NCBI GenBank assembly: GCA_031841125.1
Contig: CM063109.1
Coordinates: forward strand, 5,494,321-5,558,320
DNA length: 64,000 nt
Source: Acanthococcus lagerstroemiae
Taxonomy: Eukaryota; Arthropoda; Insecta; Hemiptera; Eriococcidae
Direction of reading: 5' to 3'
Shown here: one piece after another, positions 1 to 11,289 of the stretch
Position numbering within the stretch: the first letter of the stretch is position 1
Layout of the letters: every line of letters begins with the position of its first letter
Notes under the pieces: generated by a model
Database searches by the model: none
Seen by the model: the letters and a program-made list of their open reading frames with translations, nothing else
What the model was told of the DNA's origin: nothing
Position numbers and translations under genes: made by a program

Positions 1-566
1 AACTGAATATCAGTCCCGTGTCATTTCTGTTGACTCCAAAATTATCATAGATCGCAAAGATATCAAATTCACATCCGCTGCTGCCTATTACACCGAGCCG
101 ATTTCTCGAAACGTGGAAGGTCACTTTTTAAAACTCGCTGAATCCAAATTAACAGTTTTTGAATTTAGGACAGCATTTGCCGGACAAATGGACCGGCTGC
201 AAATACGTGTCCGGTACGTCACTCTATTTTCGTTACAGTTTTTGTAGGTTTTAAAAATACTTTTCGGATCACCGAAATTCACCTTTGTCATGTTGGGACT
301 ATGTTACTTTTTGAACAAAATGAATGTTTAAAAGGAGACATTCAAATAAGCAAGTGCGGATACACGAAGGAGACAGGGCGGCAACTGCTTCTCTGGACGA
401 GAAAAATTGAAACAGAAAATGCTTAAAAATGTCGAAGTTTCAAAGTATTACATAATTCAGCTAAAGAACAGAAGAGCCTCAGAGAATCTTGAGCGATTAT
501 AAAAGTCTCGAAAGTGGTACACGAGTTGTGAAAAGTCTTATAGCAATTTGCAAACATAACTATTGC
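1..566. other. Gene-free AT-rich DNA
   Basis: No ORF, RNA gene or clear repeat boundary is visible. From about 480 the sequence takes on the AAGTCTT-rich character of the array that continues after 783. It probably belongs to the large first coding intron of the minus-strand Osa gene (inference from the splice donor at 33508). Confidence 0.4.
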
Positions 567-778
567 CAGTGCCATCTTTAGGTAAAGTGAGGCCCCCTCT
601 AAAATAATTAATTATTTGTCGAATATGAGATAATAGAATATTGAAATAATTTTATTGCTTTGAGCACTCACACGAGTATTTACCTGTATTAAAAAAATTA
701 GTTTAATGAAAACGAAGCCCCTTCATCTACGAGGCCCGGGGCTACAGCTCCTCAAACCCCCCTCTAAAGACCGCACTG
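567..778. mobile_element. hAT-type MITE with 8-bp target duplication
   Basis: The 212-bp element starts CAGTGCCATCTTTAGG and ends with the inverted counterpart CTCTAAAGACCGCACTG. It is flanked by actattgc (559-566) and actactgc (779-786), an 8-bp target-site duplication with one mismatch. Eight-base duplications and CAG...CTG ends are typical of the hAT superfamily. There is no coding capacity, so it would depend on a transposase elsewhere. Confidence 0.7.
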
Positions 779-782
779 ACTA

Positions 783-1262
783 CTGCACACGCTCAAGTAA
801 GTATTCAAGAATTTCAACCGAGTCTCGAGAAGTCGTGGAGTCTTAAGGAGTTATAAAAAGTCGCGACCAATTTTTGAAGAGTCATCACGAAGTTTGGACA
901 GCTTTGGAGGTTCTTACAAAAAGCTTGAAGGAACCTTAGAGAATGTCTGCTCGTCTTAATGAAATATGGAATAATCTAAGTCTTGAAACATCTTAATGAA
1001 ATCTGTCAATCGTGAAGTCTTGAAAATCTAGTGAGTCCGAAACAAGAGCCTCATACAGTCTCAAATAAATCTCAGAGCGTCTAGAAAAGTCTTAAAAATT
1101 CTAAAAAAGTCCAGAACATGTCTTACAATCAAATCTGAAAGAGTTATAAGGAGCTGTAAGCGACAGTTTTTGCGAGTCTCATATAAATTTGTAAAAGCTT
1201 TTAAGAGCCTCGAGCATGCCTGGAAGAGCTGAGAAGATTCTTACACAAGCATTGAAGATTAA
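783..1262. repeat. Degenerate AAGTCTT-type array
   Basis: The stretch is built of loosely spaced AAGTCTT, AAGTCTC and GAGTCTC words every 15-35 bp, with no exact unit. It is the reverse-strand counterpart of the AAGACTC/CAGACTC arrays at 4.98-6.66, 9.95-10.73 and 23.39-24.78 kb. It looks like an ancient minisatellite whose copies have drifted apart. Confidence 0.5.
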
Positions 1263-1385
1263 AATCTTGGCTAATCCCTCCAACTCCAAATGTTCAAATT
1301 TCAGACACTTACCACGCAACCCGATGTTACGCTTAAACCGGTTATGCGGCCGTCCTAATATGTATAGATCAGTTTTGTGATGGAG

Positions 1386-1696
1386 TCACACAGTGTGTTA
1401 CTACTCTTGGTTACAGTTAGAAGAAGTACCCGTCTTTTTTCGTGCGAATGTATTGACTCCCATAAGAAAAACACACGGAGCAAAGATCATTAGGTTACTA
1501 CCTGAAATAAGAAATTGATTAGAAATCAGAAATCTATTAGCAAATGCTAAAAACCTTCTGAATTCAAAATATATACCTTTGCTTTCTAACAAATTTCTTA
1601 TTCTCAGGTAGTAACCTTATGATCATTGCTCCGTGTGTTTTTCTTATGGGAGTCAATACGTCGGGTACTTTTGCTAACGGTAACTCACTGGTGTGA
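1386..1696. mobile_element. Fold-back MITE, copy A
   Basis: Long imperfect inverted arms of about 120 bp start at tcacac (1386) and end at gtgtga (1696). The inner part of each arm is nearly perfect: GACTCCCATAAGAAAAACAC on the left (from about 1456) and its complement on the right (to about 1655), each beside a TACTACCTGA-type stretch. A loop of about 75 bp separates the arms. No transposase is encoded. Confidence 0.7.
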
Positions 1697-1698
1697 CG

Positions 1699-2060
1699 TC
1701 ACACAAAACTGGTCTATTAATATCGGACTGCGCAAACAACAACAACGCCGGAACTAAACCCAACTGATGAGCGAACGGTGATGGTTACTTCGACTCCCAT
1801 AAGAAAAACACACGGAGCAAAGATCATTACGTTACTACCTGAGAATAAGAGATTTCTTAGAAACCAAAGGTATACATTTTTAATCCAGAAGGTCTCTAGC
1901 ATTTGGTAATAAACTTCTGGTTACTAAAAAATTTTTTATTCTCAGGTAGTAAGATATTGATCTTTGCTCCCTGTGTTTTTCATATGGGAGTCAGAACGTT
2001 CATTGGCCAAAAAAGGGTACTTTTGCTAACAGTAACCAAGAACTGTAACTCGCTGTGTGA
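1699..2060. mobile_element. Fold-back MITE, copy B, opposite orientation
   Basis: This is a second member of the copy A family. Its arms carry the same GACTCCCATA motif (1793 and near 1987) and the GGTAGTAA stretch. Its loop (AAAGGTATAC, then CAGAAGGT, then AGCATTTG) matches the reverse complement of the copy A loop, so the two copies lie head to head. The copies meet at the palindrome gtgtgacgtcacac (1691-1704), which suggests insertion into or right next to the end of copy A. Confidence 0.65.
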
Positions 2061-4657
2061 CGTCAAAATCACCGTTTGCTTATCAAAACATACCTATTCT
2101 ACACTAGCGCTTCTATAATTTGCACAGTCCCAATAGCCTATCGCATAGACACGAATTTATTCTGTCTATCTTCACCTTTGAAGGGACAGTGGATAAAATA
2201 CTCGCACTGACCTTCAATTGGCAGAACCCAATTCTTGTACTCATGTGAAAACCTGATTAGTACTTATTTTGCTTATTTTACTTTTTGGAGAAACAGAACA
2301 TCCAATTTTTTCCATTTGTAAACCACAGACTTTGAAATTCGAGAATTCAAAATAAAAATCCTCGTAATTAAGGAGCAAGAGAAATAATTTCTTAACGGCA
2401 ATTCGAGAACACAGTCTCGATTGTTCAACACCTAAGTATAACAAGAAACGAACATTCTTAATGGAGCAGAACTAGTAAAGGAATTTTTTATAAACAGGAC
2501 GTGCGCTTACAGGGTTAACGAATTGCAGATTTTCTTTTCTAGAAGAGAAAAGCTGAATAGTATAGTAATGCGCATTGTTTCTAGTCCGGAATCTGCTGAG
2601 TTGAAAGATTTGACTACATACTTTGTCAGATATTCTCATTTTCAATGTTAATAAAACGTCGGTTACATAACAGACTGTACTAAATATCACGGTGAACTGC
2701 TAAAGGATTATGTTACGCTGTTCCGTGTCACTTAGCAGCACAGCCTTTCGGCGATTTACAACGACCCTTAGTACACAGTTTGTCATAAATCGAAAAAAGG
2801 AAAGTAGTCGGCAGCACAGATTATTTCTCATTAACTCACTCATGTACTACTGTGAGAATGAAAAATGATCCAAATACTCAGCTTGGAGGAGGAGCAAAAT
2901 CGATTCAATTCTCAGACACTTCGAAATGTCCCTACCATAACTGCATTCCCAATCCGTCACTGGATGTGAGTCAGATAGCTTTCAGTTCTCTTTTGAATAA
3001 AATACATCTCCACTCATTCAGTAGTATTTGGCAACAAAAACGCTTTTGATGTTAATTATCATCGGTTTTCTGAGAACATCTTATTAAAGACAACACTATG
3101 GCTAGGTCACATATTACACATTTCAAGCGAAGCCATAATAGGAAACATGTTTCCTGTGTTTCTATCGACCTTTGAGTTCTATAGACTGCCAAGTGCTTGC
3201 TGGATGGTTACAAGTGTGAAGAATGGGTAACTATCAAAGTTAGTTGTGAATTGTTATTTACGTCCGTTTTTCACTTGTTTTATTTCATTATTTCTTTTCT
3301 CCTTCATTATAGTATCACAATATAATATGAATTAGCTACAGACTATACAAAAATCGTATTACTGTACAACTCTGATGTAAAATCTGTTACTTAGACCATT
3401 TCCATGTGTTCTTATACTATCGTTTACTTTTCATTGGGTTCTTTTGTGTTGTCAGCATTTTCAATCTTATTGTTAAGGTTCTTGTTGTCACGTTCATTAT
3501 AATGTGAGAGTTTTACAAACAGTTACCGTGATCTTTGAACTACACACGCTTCCCATACGGCACATGACACCTGACCTTCATAATGGGTGATTATAGACCA
3601 TAACGCCATGAAACCTTTCGCGGCAAAATGTACTCGAGTACCTGCAAATAGGATAACCCTCAAAACATTTTATCGCAATATTTATACATCGAGAACCCAA
3701 TTTCAAAGAGAACAGTTTCATTCCAAAGCGTATTTCTTCAATTTTTCTCAGGAATGACGGCACACTTATAACTCACGACGCATAATATGGAGAGGGAATT
3801 ATGGTGCGCCCTTGTACCCCTCACAGAAATCAAGAAATATAATTAGGAGAAACGAGGGGTGCTCCGCCACACCCATTCCTACGTCAAACTCAATTTCGAC
3901 TACAATAGACCTAACTCACTCAGGGTATTAGACTAAAACACCCCCAGTTTCCTGCCAAACTAAAAATTCGCTATATTATGACGAATTGGGTGGTCAAGTT
4001 TTTCAATGAATTTTATTATGGTCTGGCAAACACGTGCTACAGCTTGTGTACATGTTTGTGTACACGCTCGGGTTTCATTCTTCTCTTTTTCAATATTTCA
4101 AAAACGGCATGTGTACGCGTGTTCGTACACACGGATGGCTGGTAATTTGTGAACATTCGTGTCCTTCGTACCTCAGGTCTTCGTTTTGTTTCACTTTTGC
4201 AAACCGCAATCGAGTCCTTGTGTTTACCAAACAACATTATACGGGGCAACTGAAACGAATACGTTTTGGAAGGATATCGAATTGACAGTCTACAGTACGT
4301 ACACCCCACAGAAAAATAATCATATAAAGGACCGATCAAAGCGCAGCAACTGGTTACGGGTGTGGTGAAAACTGAAATGGGGTACTTTCCTACCTTTGTT
4401 CGCCTCGAACAAGCCTCAAACATCTGTTCTGGTTCACAGTTTGCCACGAGTAAAACGTGCACAGGTGAATTCGTGAAGAGGTGTCGAGAACTGTTGTTTA
4501 TTTTCACTAGATTCATCTAAATGTAACCTTCCAGAATGTGGTCGTAAGGTAGCTCTGCGTTGCGAACACGATCAAAGCTGGTTTGGATGCACGGATCGTC
4601 GAAGTTGTACATAACTGGACAATGAAGTCTTGTTCGTCATTTCCCTTCTATACCTGA
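2061..4657. other. Gene-free stretch
   Basis: No exon, RNA gene or bounded repeat was recognised. The block at 4030-4640 keeps more CpG and has long open frames on both strands, including 159 codons on the minus strand at 4037-4516. That translation resembles no family I know and has no signature motif, so it is not called as a gene. Confidence 0.4.
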
Positions 4658-4666
4658 CCGATGATC

Positions 4667-4836
4667 AGAAGCGCAAATAGGGCTCAGAACTGGAGGGGCT
4701 TAAGCCCCCTTATTATGAAGCAACACCACTCCCTGCATCATTTTCTATGGTAATCTTTCAGAGTTTGGGGGCTATTTAGAAGTTTGGGGGGCGCTAAGCC
4801 CCACCCCTCCCAAGTCCCCATCTATTTGCGCTTATG
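4667..4836. mobile_element. hAT-type MITE with target duplication
   Basis: The 170-bp element has ends AGAAGCGCAAATAG and CTATTTGCGCTTATG (inverted) and a C/G-run interior. It is flanked by CCGATGATC on both sides (4658-4666 and 4837-4845), a perfect direct duplication of 8-9 bp. It has no coding capacity. Confidence 0.75.
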
Positions 4837-4979
4837 CCGATGATCGTACATAGGTGGAAAGTCGACTGCAAGTGCAACCTTCCACCCCATCTTCAGGGCG
4901 TTAAGAACATTTAGAATTCATTCGGAAATTCCTACGCCGATACGACTAATTCAGATTCTGGTGACTCATTAAAACGTTT

Positions 4980-6660
4980 ATTCAGAATCAACCAAGACTT
5001 ATGTCACTAGGTGGAGCTTATTGCAACGCGTGCATTCCAAACTGGCTCTCCAGACACTGCACCGCGAGCCTCGGAGACTACCCTTTCAAGTATCGCATAG
5101 GTGACCAGAGGTATGTCAAGACTACTGCAGACTTCAATAAAGCTCACGTGACGCTTTCAAGACACACTCAAATTCTGTTGGAATTCATCATAACTTTGTC
5201 AGATGACTAATTCACATTCATTAGGACTGAGGTAGGACTAATAAAGACTTGTTTTGACTCTAATAAGGCTTAGTCAGTTCAGTTGGAGCTTATCCAGATT
5301 CAATACAGAACTCATTCAAATTCCATTTCAACTCATTCAGGCTACTAACATTCATTAATTCAGAGGCTGTTAAAGCTCATCTATCTGACCTCTCTTATAA
5401 CTCCTCACAATTCATTCAGACTCATGACTCAATCAGACCGTTTCGAGATTTCTCTAAATTTTCCTATAATTTCGTAAGGCGCATTCAAGCTTCTTCTGGA
5501 CTCGTTACAAGACTCGCCAGACTTTTTCCAACATATTTTGAGACTCTGTCAATTAACTGATGACAAGATAAGACTAGTCAGACTTTTTCAGACTACATTA
5601 AGATTCTTTTTGACTAGAGGTCTGGTTGGCCGAGTGGATAGCGCGTTGATCAGAGAATCCGGAGGTCCCGGGTTCAAGCCCACGTAGCAACTCGCCAGAA
5701 TTTTCGGCTTAGGCCAGGTTTTCGGCCAGAAGGGTAGAGGACTAAGACAGCCCTAACAGCCTCTCAGACGTCTCTGAAGTAATGCTCGAAAGAGCGGATT
5801 CCAGGACTCAGGATGGAGAGCAAATTAGAAAAAGAAGATTCTTTTTGACTGACTCATTCAGGCTCATACACCCACTTTACATTCTAACTCTGTTCTAAAT
5901 TCGCTGAGATTTACCCTCAGACTAATCTACGACCCACCAGACCCACTCAAGCTCATCGAAAGCGCCTTAAGGCTTCTGACTCCGTTGAAAGTCATTTAGA
6001 CTTTCTCGAGGCTTGAAGGACTCATCCAATCACTGTTACGACTCATCAGCTCCTACATAAACATTCTTTTTCGACTAGAAATCGTTCAAGGAAGCTCAGG
6101 TACTAAGTATTGTAAGGAATTCTCATTAAAAAGAATTCCTTCATTTTCGTCTAACATACGTTTATCAGACTCCGCTAAGATTCTTTAAAAACTTATTTCG
6201 GACATCGCTAATGCTAGCGCACATGGCTGGCGAATCGTCAGGTGCAAAATGTACGCTAGCACTAGATTGGAAACTCCCCATAATGTCTACTAAAAACACG
6301 AAACTGGACCACTCAAAAATTTTCACACACCCCCCCCCCCACGTTAATGATTGCCACATTTCGTGGAATTATGGAATTTCTGAGTTTGTACCTAACTGGA
6401 AAATGAAAAAGTGGCTAGCTACGCTAGCGCAAACTTACTCAGACTCTTGTGAACTTCTTATGCAGATTCTGTCTGGATTCGTCTGAGCTAATTTAGACAA
6501 CGTTAAAAGCCAATAAGAATTGCCAAGACCCCAATATAAAACTTCCTCAATGGCTTTAAAACAGCCATTTCATTTTAAATCCGGGAGAACGTTAGAATTC
6601 ATTGAAACTCATTCAGACTCTGTCTTATAAGAATGAATCAAATTCTGCGAAGATCTATTT
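4980..6660. repeat. Degenerate CAGACTC/AAGACTC array
   Basis: The words TTCAGACTC, ACTCATTCAG, AAGACTTG and GACTCATT recur at irregular 15-35 bp spacing throughout, with no conserved unit length. A SINE (5616-5835) is inserted in it. ORF fragments at 5001-5210 and 6211-6486 are by-products of this composition. Confidence 0.55.
5616..5835 (+). mobile_element. tRNA-derived SINE, copy 1, with 15-bp target duplication
   Basis: The head is a tRNA(Leu/Ser)-like promoter. The A box TGGCCGAGTGG is at 5627-5637 and the B box GGTTCAAGCCC at 5671-5681. A roughly 130-bp tRNA-unrelated body follows (motifs GACGTCTCTGA, GCTCGAAAGAGCGG), then a short A-rich tail. The flanks AGATTCTTTTTGACT at 5601-5615 and 5836-5850 are identical, which is the mark of target-primed insertion. 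Copies 2 (21907) and 3 (51316) share the whole body. RNA polymerase III would drive transcription; the protein machinery must come from a LINE elsewhere. Confidence 0.9.
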
Positions 6661-9600
6661 ACACTTTTACGACCAATGCCGATCTTGTCTTAGTTCTCTC
6701 ATACTGAGCCATGGAATTATAATTGCTAGGGACTAACAGCTTCTGCAGCCCTCCTCCTCAATCCACTACACATTCATCAACCAGACAGCTAACTACTTTT
6801 CAAGAATAATTTTCGTTTATCGCATACGATTCAACTTGTACTCATGCAAAGGGGGAAAGGAGTGAGAAAAAATGTGGACTATTTTCAACGCATTTAGCTG
6901 ATTATGTTCTTGTTTTACAATTAATAAAATCACAACGCTTCAACCGAACAGTTCAACAAATCGATCCAGTTTTGAAGGACTCCGAGTCTAGATTCTCCAT
7001 TCCGCAGTAACTGCCCTTTTATGCGACGTTTCGATTGTTTTCCCTTTACATTACACCCCCCCCCCTCTCAATGCAAGACGAACAGAAATGAGTGAGCGAT
7101 CAAAAGGAGTGTCTCACGAAAGGACTATACATCACCAGGAGCAATCAACATGAGCCCGATTCTCGGGACCATCCAACTGCCAGGGGTTCGAAAAATTTTG
7201 AAATTTTCAAATTCTCCAAACCTCGATCCGCGATTATTTGCAAAAGTAGAACTGACTTCCTATCAAACGTGCTGGTTTCGCATACAAGTCCAAACCAGAA
7301 CACTCGGGCAATAATCGTGATGGCGGCTCCTGCAGCGGTAGAACGGTAGCTTCTGTACAAGTTCTAGCCGATACAGAATCGAGATTCGAGCACACGGAGT
7401 CCGCAACAGGCTTGAACTGCTGGAGGACACAAATTCTGCGAAAATAATACTAATGGAAACACGACGACGGAACGAATATTATTTTCCAACCGGAGCAGGG
7501 TTCGGCTTAGCCGGGTTAATTATCGAGTCGAAGGCAGGAGAAGGCGGTCTCGGGGTTACTGTACACGTTTACCCTCTTGTTCTCGGCTAACACATCACAT
7601 TCGCCGTTGCTAAAGCACTCACGAACGGAAAACCCTCTTACAGACAGTCAAGGTGCTCCATTTTCCCTGACGCATTCGTTTGTTGTTGTCTCGGTATTAT
7701 TATATTATTATATTATAATAACGTACAAACCAACACGAAGAAAGCTCGAACGAGAACTGATAAAATCGCTAACGACAGTCGAAAAAGGCGGAGAATGCGC
7801 GTAGAATTAGCTATTCCCCAGTCCCAGTGAATACGCTCGAGCTGACTCGAGCAAAAATTATTATGGTTCAATTCTTTCGGATTATTCTTGTGGTGCGCAC
7901 CCGATTCTCTCGTATACGTCGACTGGACTGGCCCCAATCCACAATGTGACGTCCAAATAATGACAAGCTTACAATTCAGAAATAAAAAGCATCCGACAGA
8001 AAGAAGAGTCTAGGATCAATTTATGACAGTTGGGGGACGAGGAAGACCGAGCAGACAGATTAGAAATTGAAACTGAATTACTCGAGCCCGCAACGTATCG
8101 TGGCGTTACACGAGGATACTAATTTGAGACCAACCAAAAGTCTTAACCTGCATACTTTGATCCACGAAATCAGATGAAACACAAACAGATCTCTCACATG
8201 CTGGTTAATGAATCAAAATCAAGTCGCTAGGGCGCCTCAACCTCTGCCTCGGCTTATCGCGACTGGCACCTTGACCGACACTCGCTTCGCTCGTAACAGC
8301 TTTCTGTTCCGCCGTATCACAGGATTCTGACGTTTGTACGCATTATGAAAAGAAAACTTAAAACACACTCAGTCAAAGGGTTTTCCCGGATCCTTGTTCA
8401 TTGACCTTGTCTGCTAGTCTGTCTGTCAAGTTTTCTCTGGTCAGGAGGGGGACGAAGTCACGAGGAGGCTAGGTTTGTAGTAAACAAGGAGAGTAGTTTA
8501 TGTTCTACACTCTGCTGGTAACAATTGATAAAACTCATTGAGATTAGGTGAAGACTTATCATAACTCTCTCAAGACCAACTGAGATTCCACAAGATTTGT
8601 ATATTCTTGGGAAGACTATCAATTTACCTGTCTAACCGGCTAACGGGATACTCGCCCCTTAATCGATACAACGTGTCTCTCGTTTGATTTTATTCTCTGT
8701 TTGCCCAGCTATTCAGCCAGGCTCCGTTTTTCCAATTTTATTTCTCAGGAATGAGAAAAGTCGACCACAAGAGTGAATGGCGCACCACAGTGACTTTTCA
8801 AAAGGATTGGTGGCAGGAGAGGGGAGGCGGATTTTTTTTATTTTAGCAAGGATCAAGATAAGAAATTTAGTTATCGACAATCAAGCGAAGAAAATCCAAA
8901 AGTCCTAAGGTTCCCTAATTTTCCAGCTGAAGCTGATTTTAAATCTTTATTTGGCAAAGTCAAACCTGCTTCAACAACCTTAGAGGTTACAAACGATGAG
9001 ATCACTGATAAATAAACATATATAGGGAAAGAATTCAGAATATAAGGTATCAGCTTACTGATTCCTTATTATTTTTGGGGGAATGGGGGACTTACCTTGG
9101 GCAGGAGGGGAGACGGAAGTAACTCCCGAATCGAAACTAGACTGACGGAAAGTCCGATAAGAAAATAACAAATTAGTCAATCAACCAGTCAACCAGCAAT
9201 GTTGCCAACCCGGACCGAGAAGACTTTACGAGTCTTGCCGAAAAACTTTAGACCAATGAAAAACTGCATAGAATTTGGTAGTTCCTAGCAAATTATGATA
9301 AAAATTCAGGAGCCTTAATATCGAAATATTTCGCTGTTGCTAACTAGCTAACTAGTACATAAATATAAAGTCGTATATGAAGGAGCCTTATTCTTATACA
9401 ATGCAGTAGACATAAGGCTCTCTATTTTCAGGTCTTGACCATGTTCAGGAGGCTATTTTCACATCTAGAACCTGTGATTTATGTATCTAGCATGTCTCAA
9501 GAAAATGAACCACAGACAAGTTCTTCTTACATCTCTTCTCCAGGACACTGTAGATGTCATTGCTAGCAATATGCGATGGCGGATCCAGGGAGTAATCCTT

Positions 9601-9940
9601 AGAGGGGCAATTCAGAATGAATAAGAATTTACTGGTTGGAAGTAGATTTGAAGGATCACTGAAGTTTCCTCAGGTTGCTGTAACCATATACCGTACATTT
9701 CGCATTCGCTACGTTGTGTGTTTATTCTTAATGGAACACACATGAGATTAGAACGCACGTTGCAAGTTCGATGAAGTACGTATTATCTCGCTCGGTGTAG
9801 TTATTGTGTTAGATCAGTGATTAAAAGCTTTGTGGATGTTGCTTGGAGACCACGCTCCATCGTTGACCATTGTAATTTTCAAAACTCATCACTATATATT
9901 ATACCATTAAATTCTTTCCCGTGGGGAGGGAGCCCGCCCT
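6661..9940. other. Gene-free stretch with one CpG-rich block
   Basis: No exon was recognised. The segment 7090-7940 is richer in CpG than its surroundings, with overlapping open frames on both strands, like the blocks at 11.3-13.3, 20.9-21.7 and 24.8-26.3 kb. Short polypyrimidine and homopolymer C runs occur (7059). A GGCGGATCCAGGG motif at about 9580 resembles a worn hAT terminal repeat without a clear partner. Confidence 0.4.
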
Positions 9941-9949
9941 GAAGACAAT

Positions 9950-10730
9950 TTAGCTAGTTCAAGAATTTGAGACTTTTCAAGACTTGCTTCAAACTCACCG
10001 AACCTTTCCCAAACTTGTTCAAAGTTCCCTTGGACTGGTCAAGCCACCTGCATAAAACTCTATAGCCCTTCCAAACTTGATTGAGACTCTTTAAAACATA
10101 ATCTGACTTTCAAAAACTCTTTCATACTTGTTTAGGACTCTTTTAAGATACATACAAGACGGTAAAACCTCTAAATGTTAATAAGGATGATGATTCAAGA
10201 CTCCTCCGAGATTGTCGAATGGTCTTTAACAGGCGCGAATTTAGAAAAAGGAGAGGGGAGTATAGTAGCGGCGATGCATACTGATTAGCTGTTGCTTTCA
10301 TGTTGGTAGGGGTGTGGGGGCAGGGGTGCTCTCGGAAAAATATTTCATCTAATGTGGGATACGCAGTGACGAATATATAGATGCTTTATTATATATTTGT
10401 GGTGCGTAATGAGGGTACAATTCATCATTTTTGTTCTTTTTTTTCTATTATTGCGTTAAAAATTTCAACCAAGGGGGGCCATGTACCCCATGGCCCCCAC
10501 TTGGATCCACCACTACTCTTTTCTTTAAAATTCTTTTCAACTTATTTAGGATGCAATGGAGTCTCTTTATAACTCCATCCGACTTTCTGGAGACTTGGCA
10601 AGACTTTTCCAAACTTAATTTCAACTCTTCAAGAACTGATCAAGATTCTTTAGAAGACTCCATAAAAAACATTTCAACATTTGCTCAATATTTCCTGAAA
10701 TTCTATACAATTCCTGCTGACTTTGCTCAA
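9950..10730. repeat. Degenerate AAGACTT/AAACTTG array
   Basis: AAGACTTG, CAAACTTG and AGACTCTTT words recur every 15-30 bp in 9960-10210 and again in 10540-10730. Between them (about 10455-10515) is a short hairpin of clustered G and C, GGGGGGCCATG against CATGGCCCCC, ending GATCCACCACT, probably a remnant of a hAT-type MITE. No genes. Confidence 0.45.
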
Positions 10731-11289
10731 AATTGTAAAACCTGCCACTGGCGAACTATTTTTCGAGTGTTTTCAATTCTTAATTTTCTCTTTGGAAGGG
10801 AGGACTGTTCTCACTGCCTTCCCCGTACATCTGCCACTGGCCATTAGTTGAAAACGGAGAGAACACAAATATTAAATGAAAATTGAGAATACTTGATGAA
10901 ACACTCAGAAATTTAAAAAATTCTGACAAAATTTCAAGGGCTCAAGGGACATTAGGGAATTTTTCAAATTTTTCTGGAATTTTCCAAAATTTTAGAAAAG
11001 CTGGCGACAATGCAGCGAGAGAATCTGATAGGCGAACAGGTAGCCCATTAGCTAATCTGACAGACCCATAAGATACGTAATCATCAATTAGTGAGGAGGG
11101 TTGACAAGAGATTAAAAATGATTATGTAGAAAGGGGAAGTTTCCTCGACGGACCAGCTCAAGGAACGTACTTTCAAGAAGCAAGCGGACACGAGCATCTA
11201 CAATGATCCGGAGGAGAGGAGGGGTCAATTCAAGTCGATCAACTTTCCTTCGCCAATATACGACACGTTTAATCTTTATGCCACTTAGC

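Noticed and set aside
4037..4516. 159-codon minus-strand ORF
   Set aside because: No signature motif or family resemblance, and open frames on the opposite strand as well.
5627..5700. Functional tRNA gene
   Set aside because: A and B boxes are present, but the acceptor stem does not close, a common body follows, and a target duplication surrounds the whole unit, so it is a SINE.
9575..10515. A single 0.94-kb hAT element between GGCGGATCCAGGG and GATCCACCACT
   Set aside because: The two ends match only over about 10 bp and no flanking duplication is visible.
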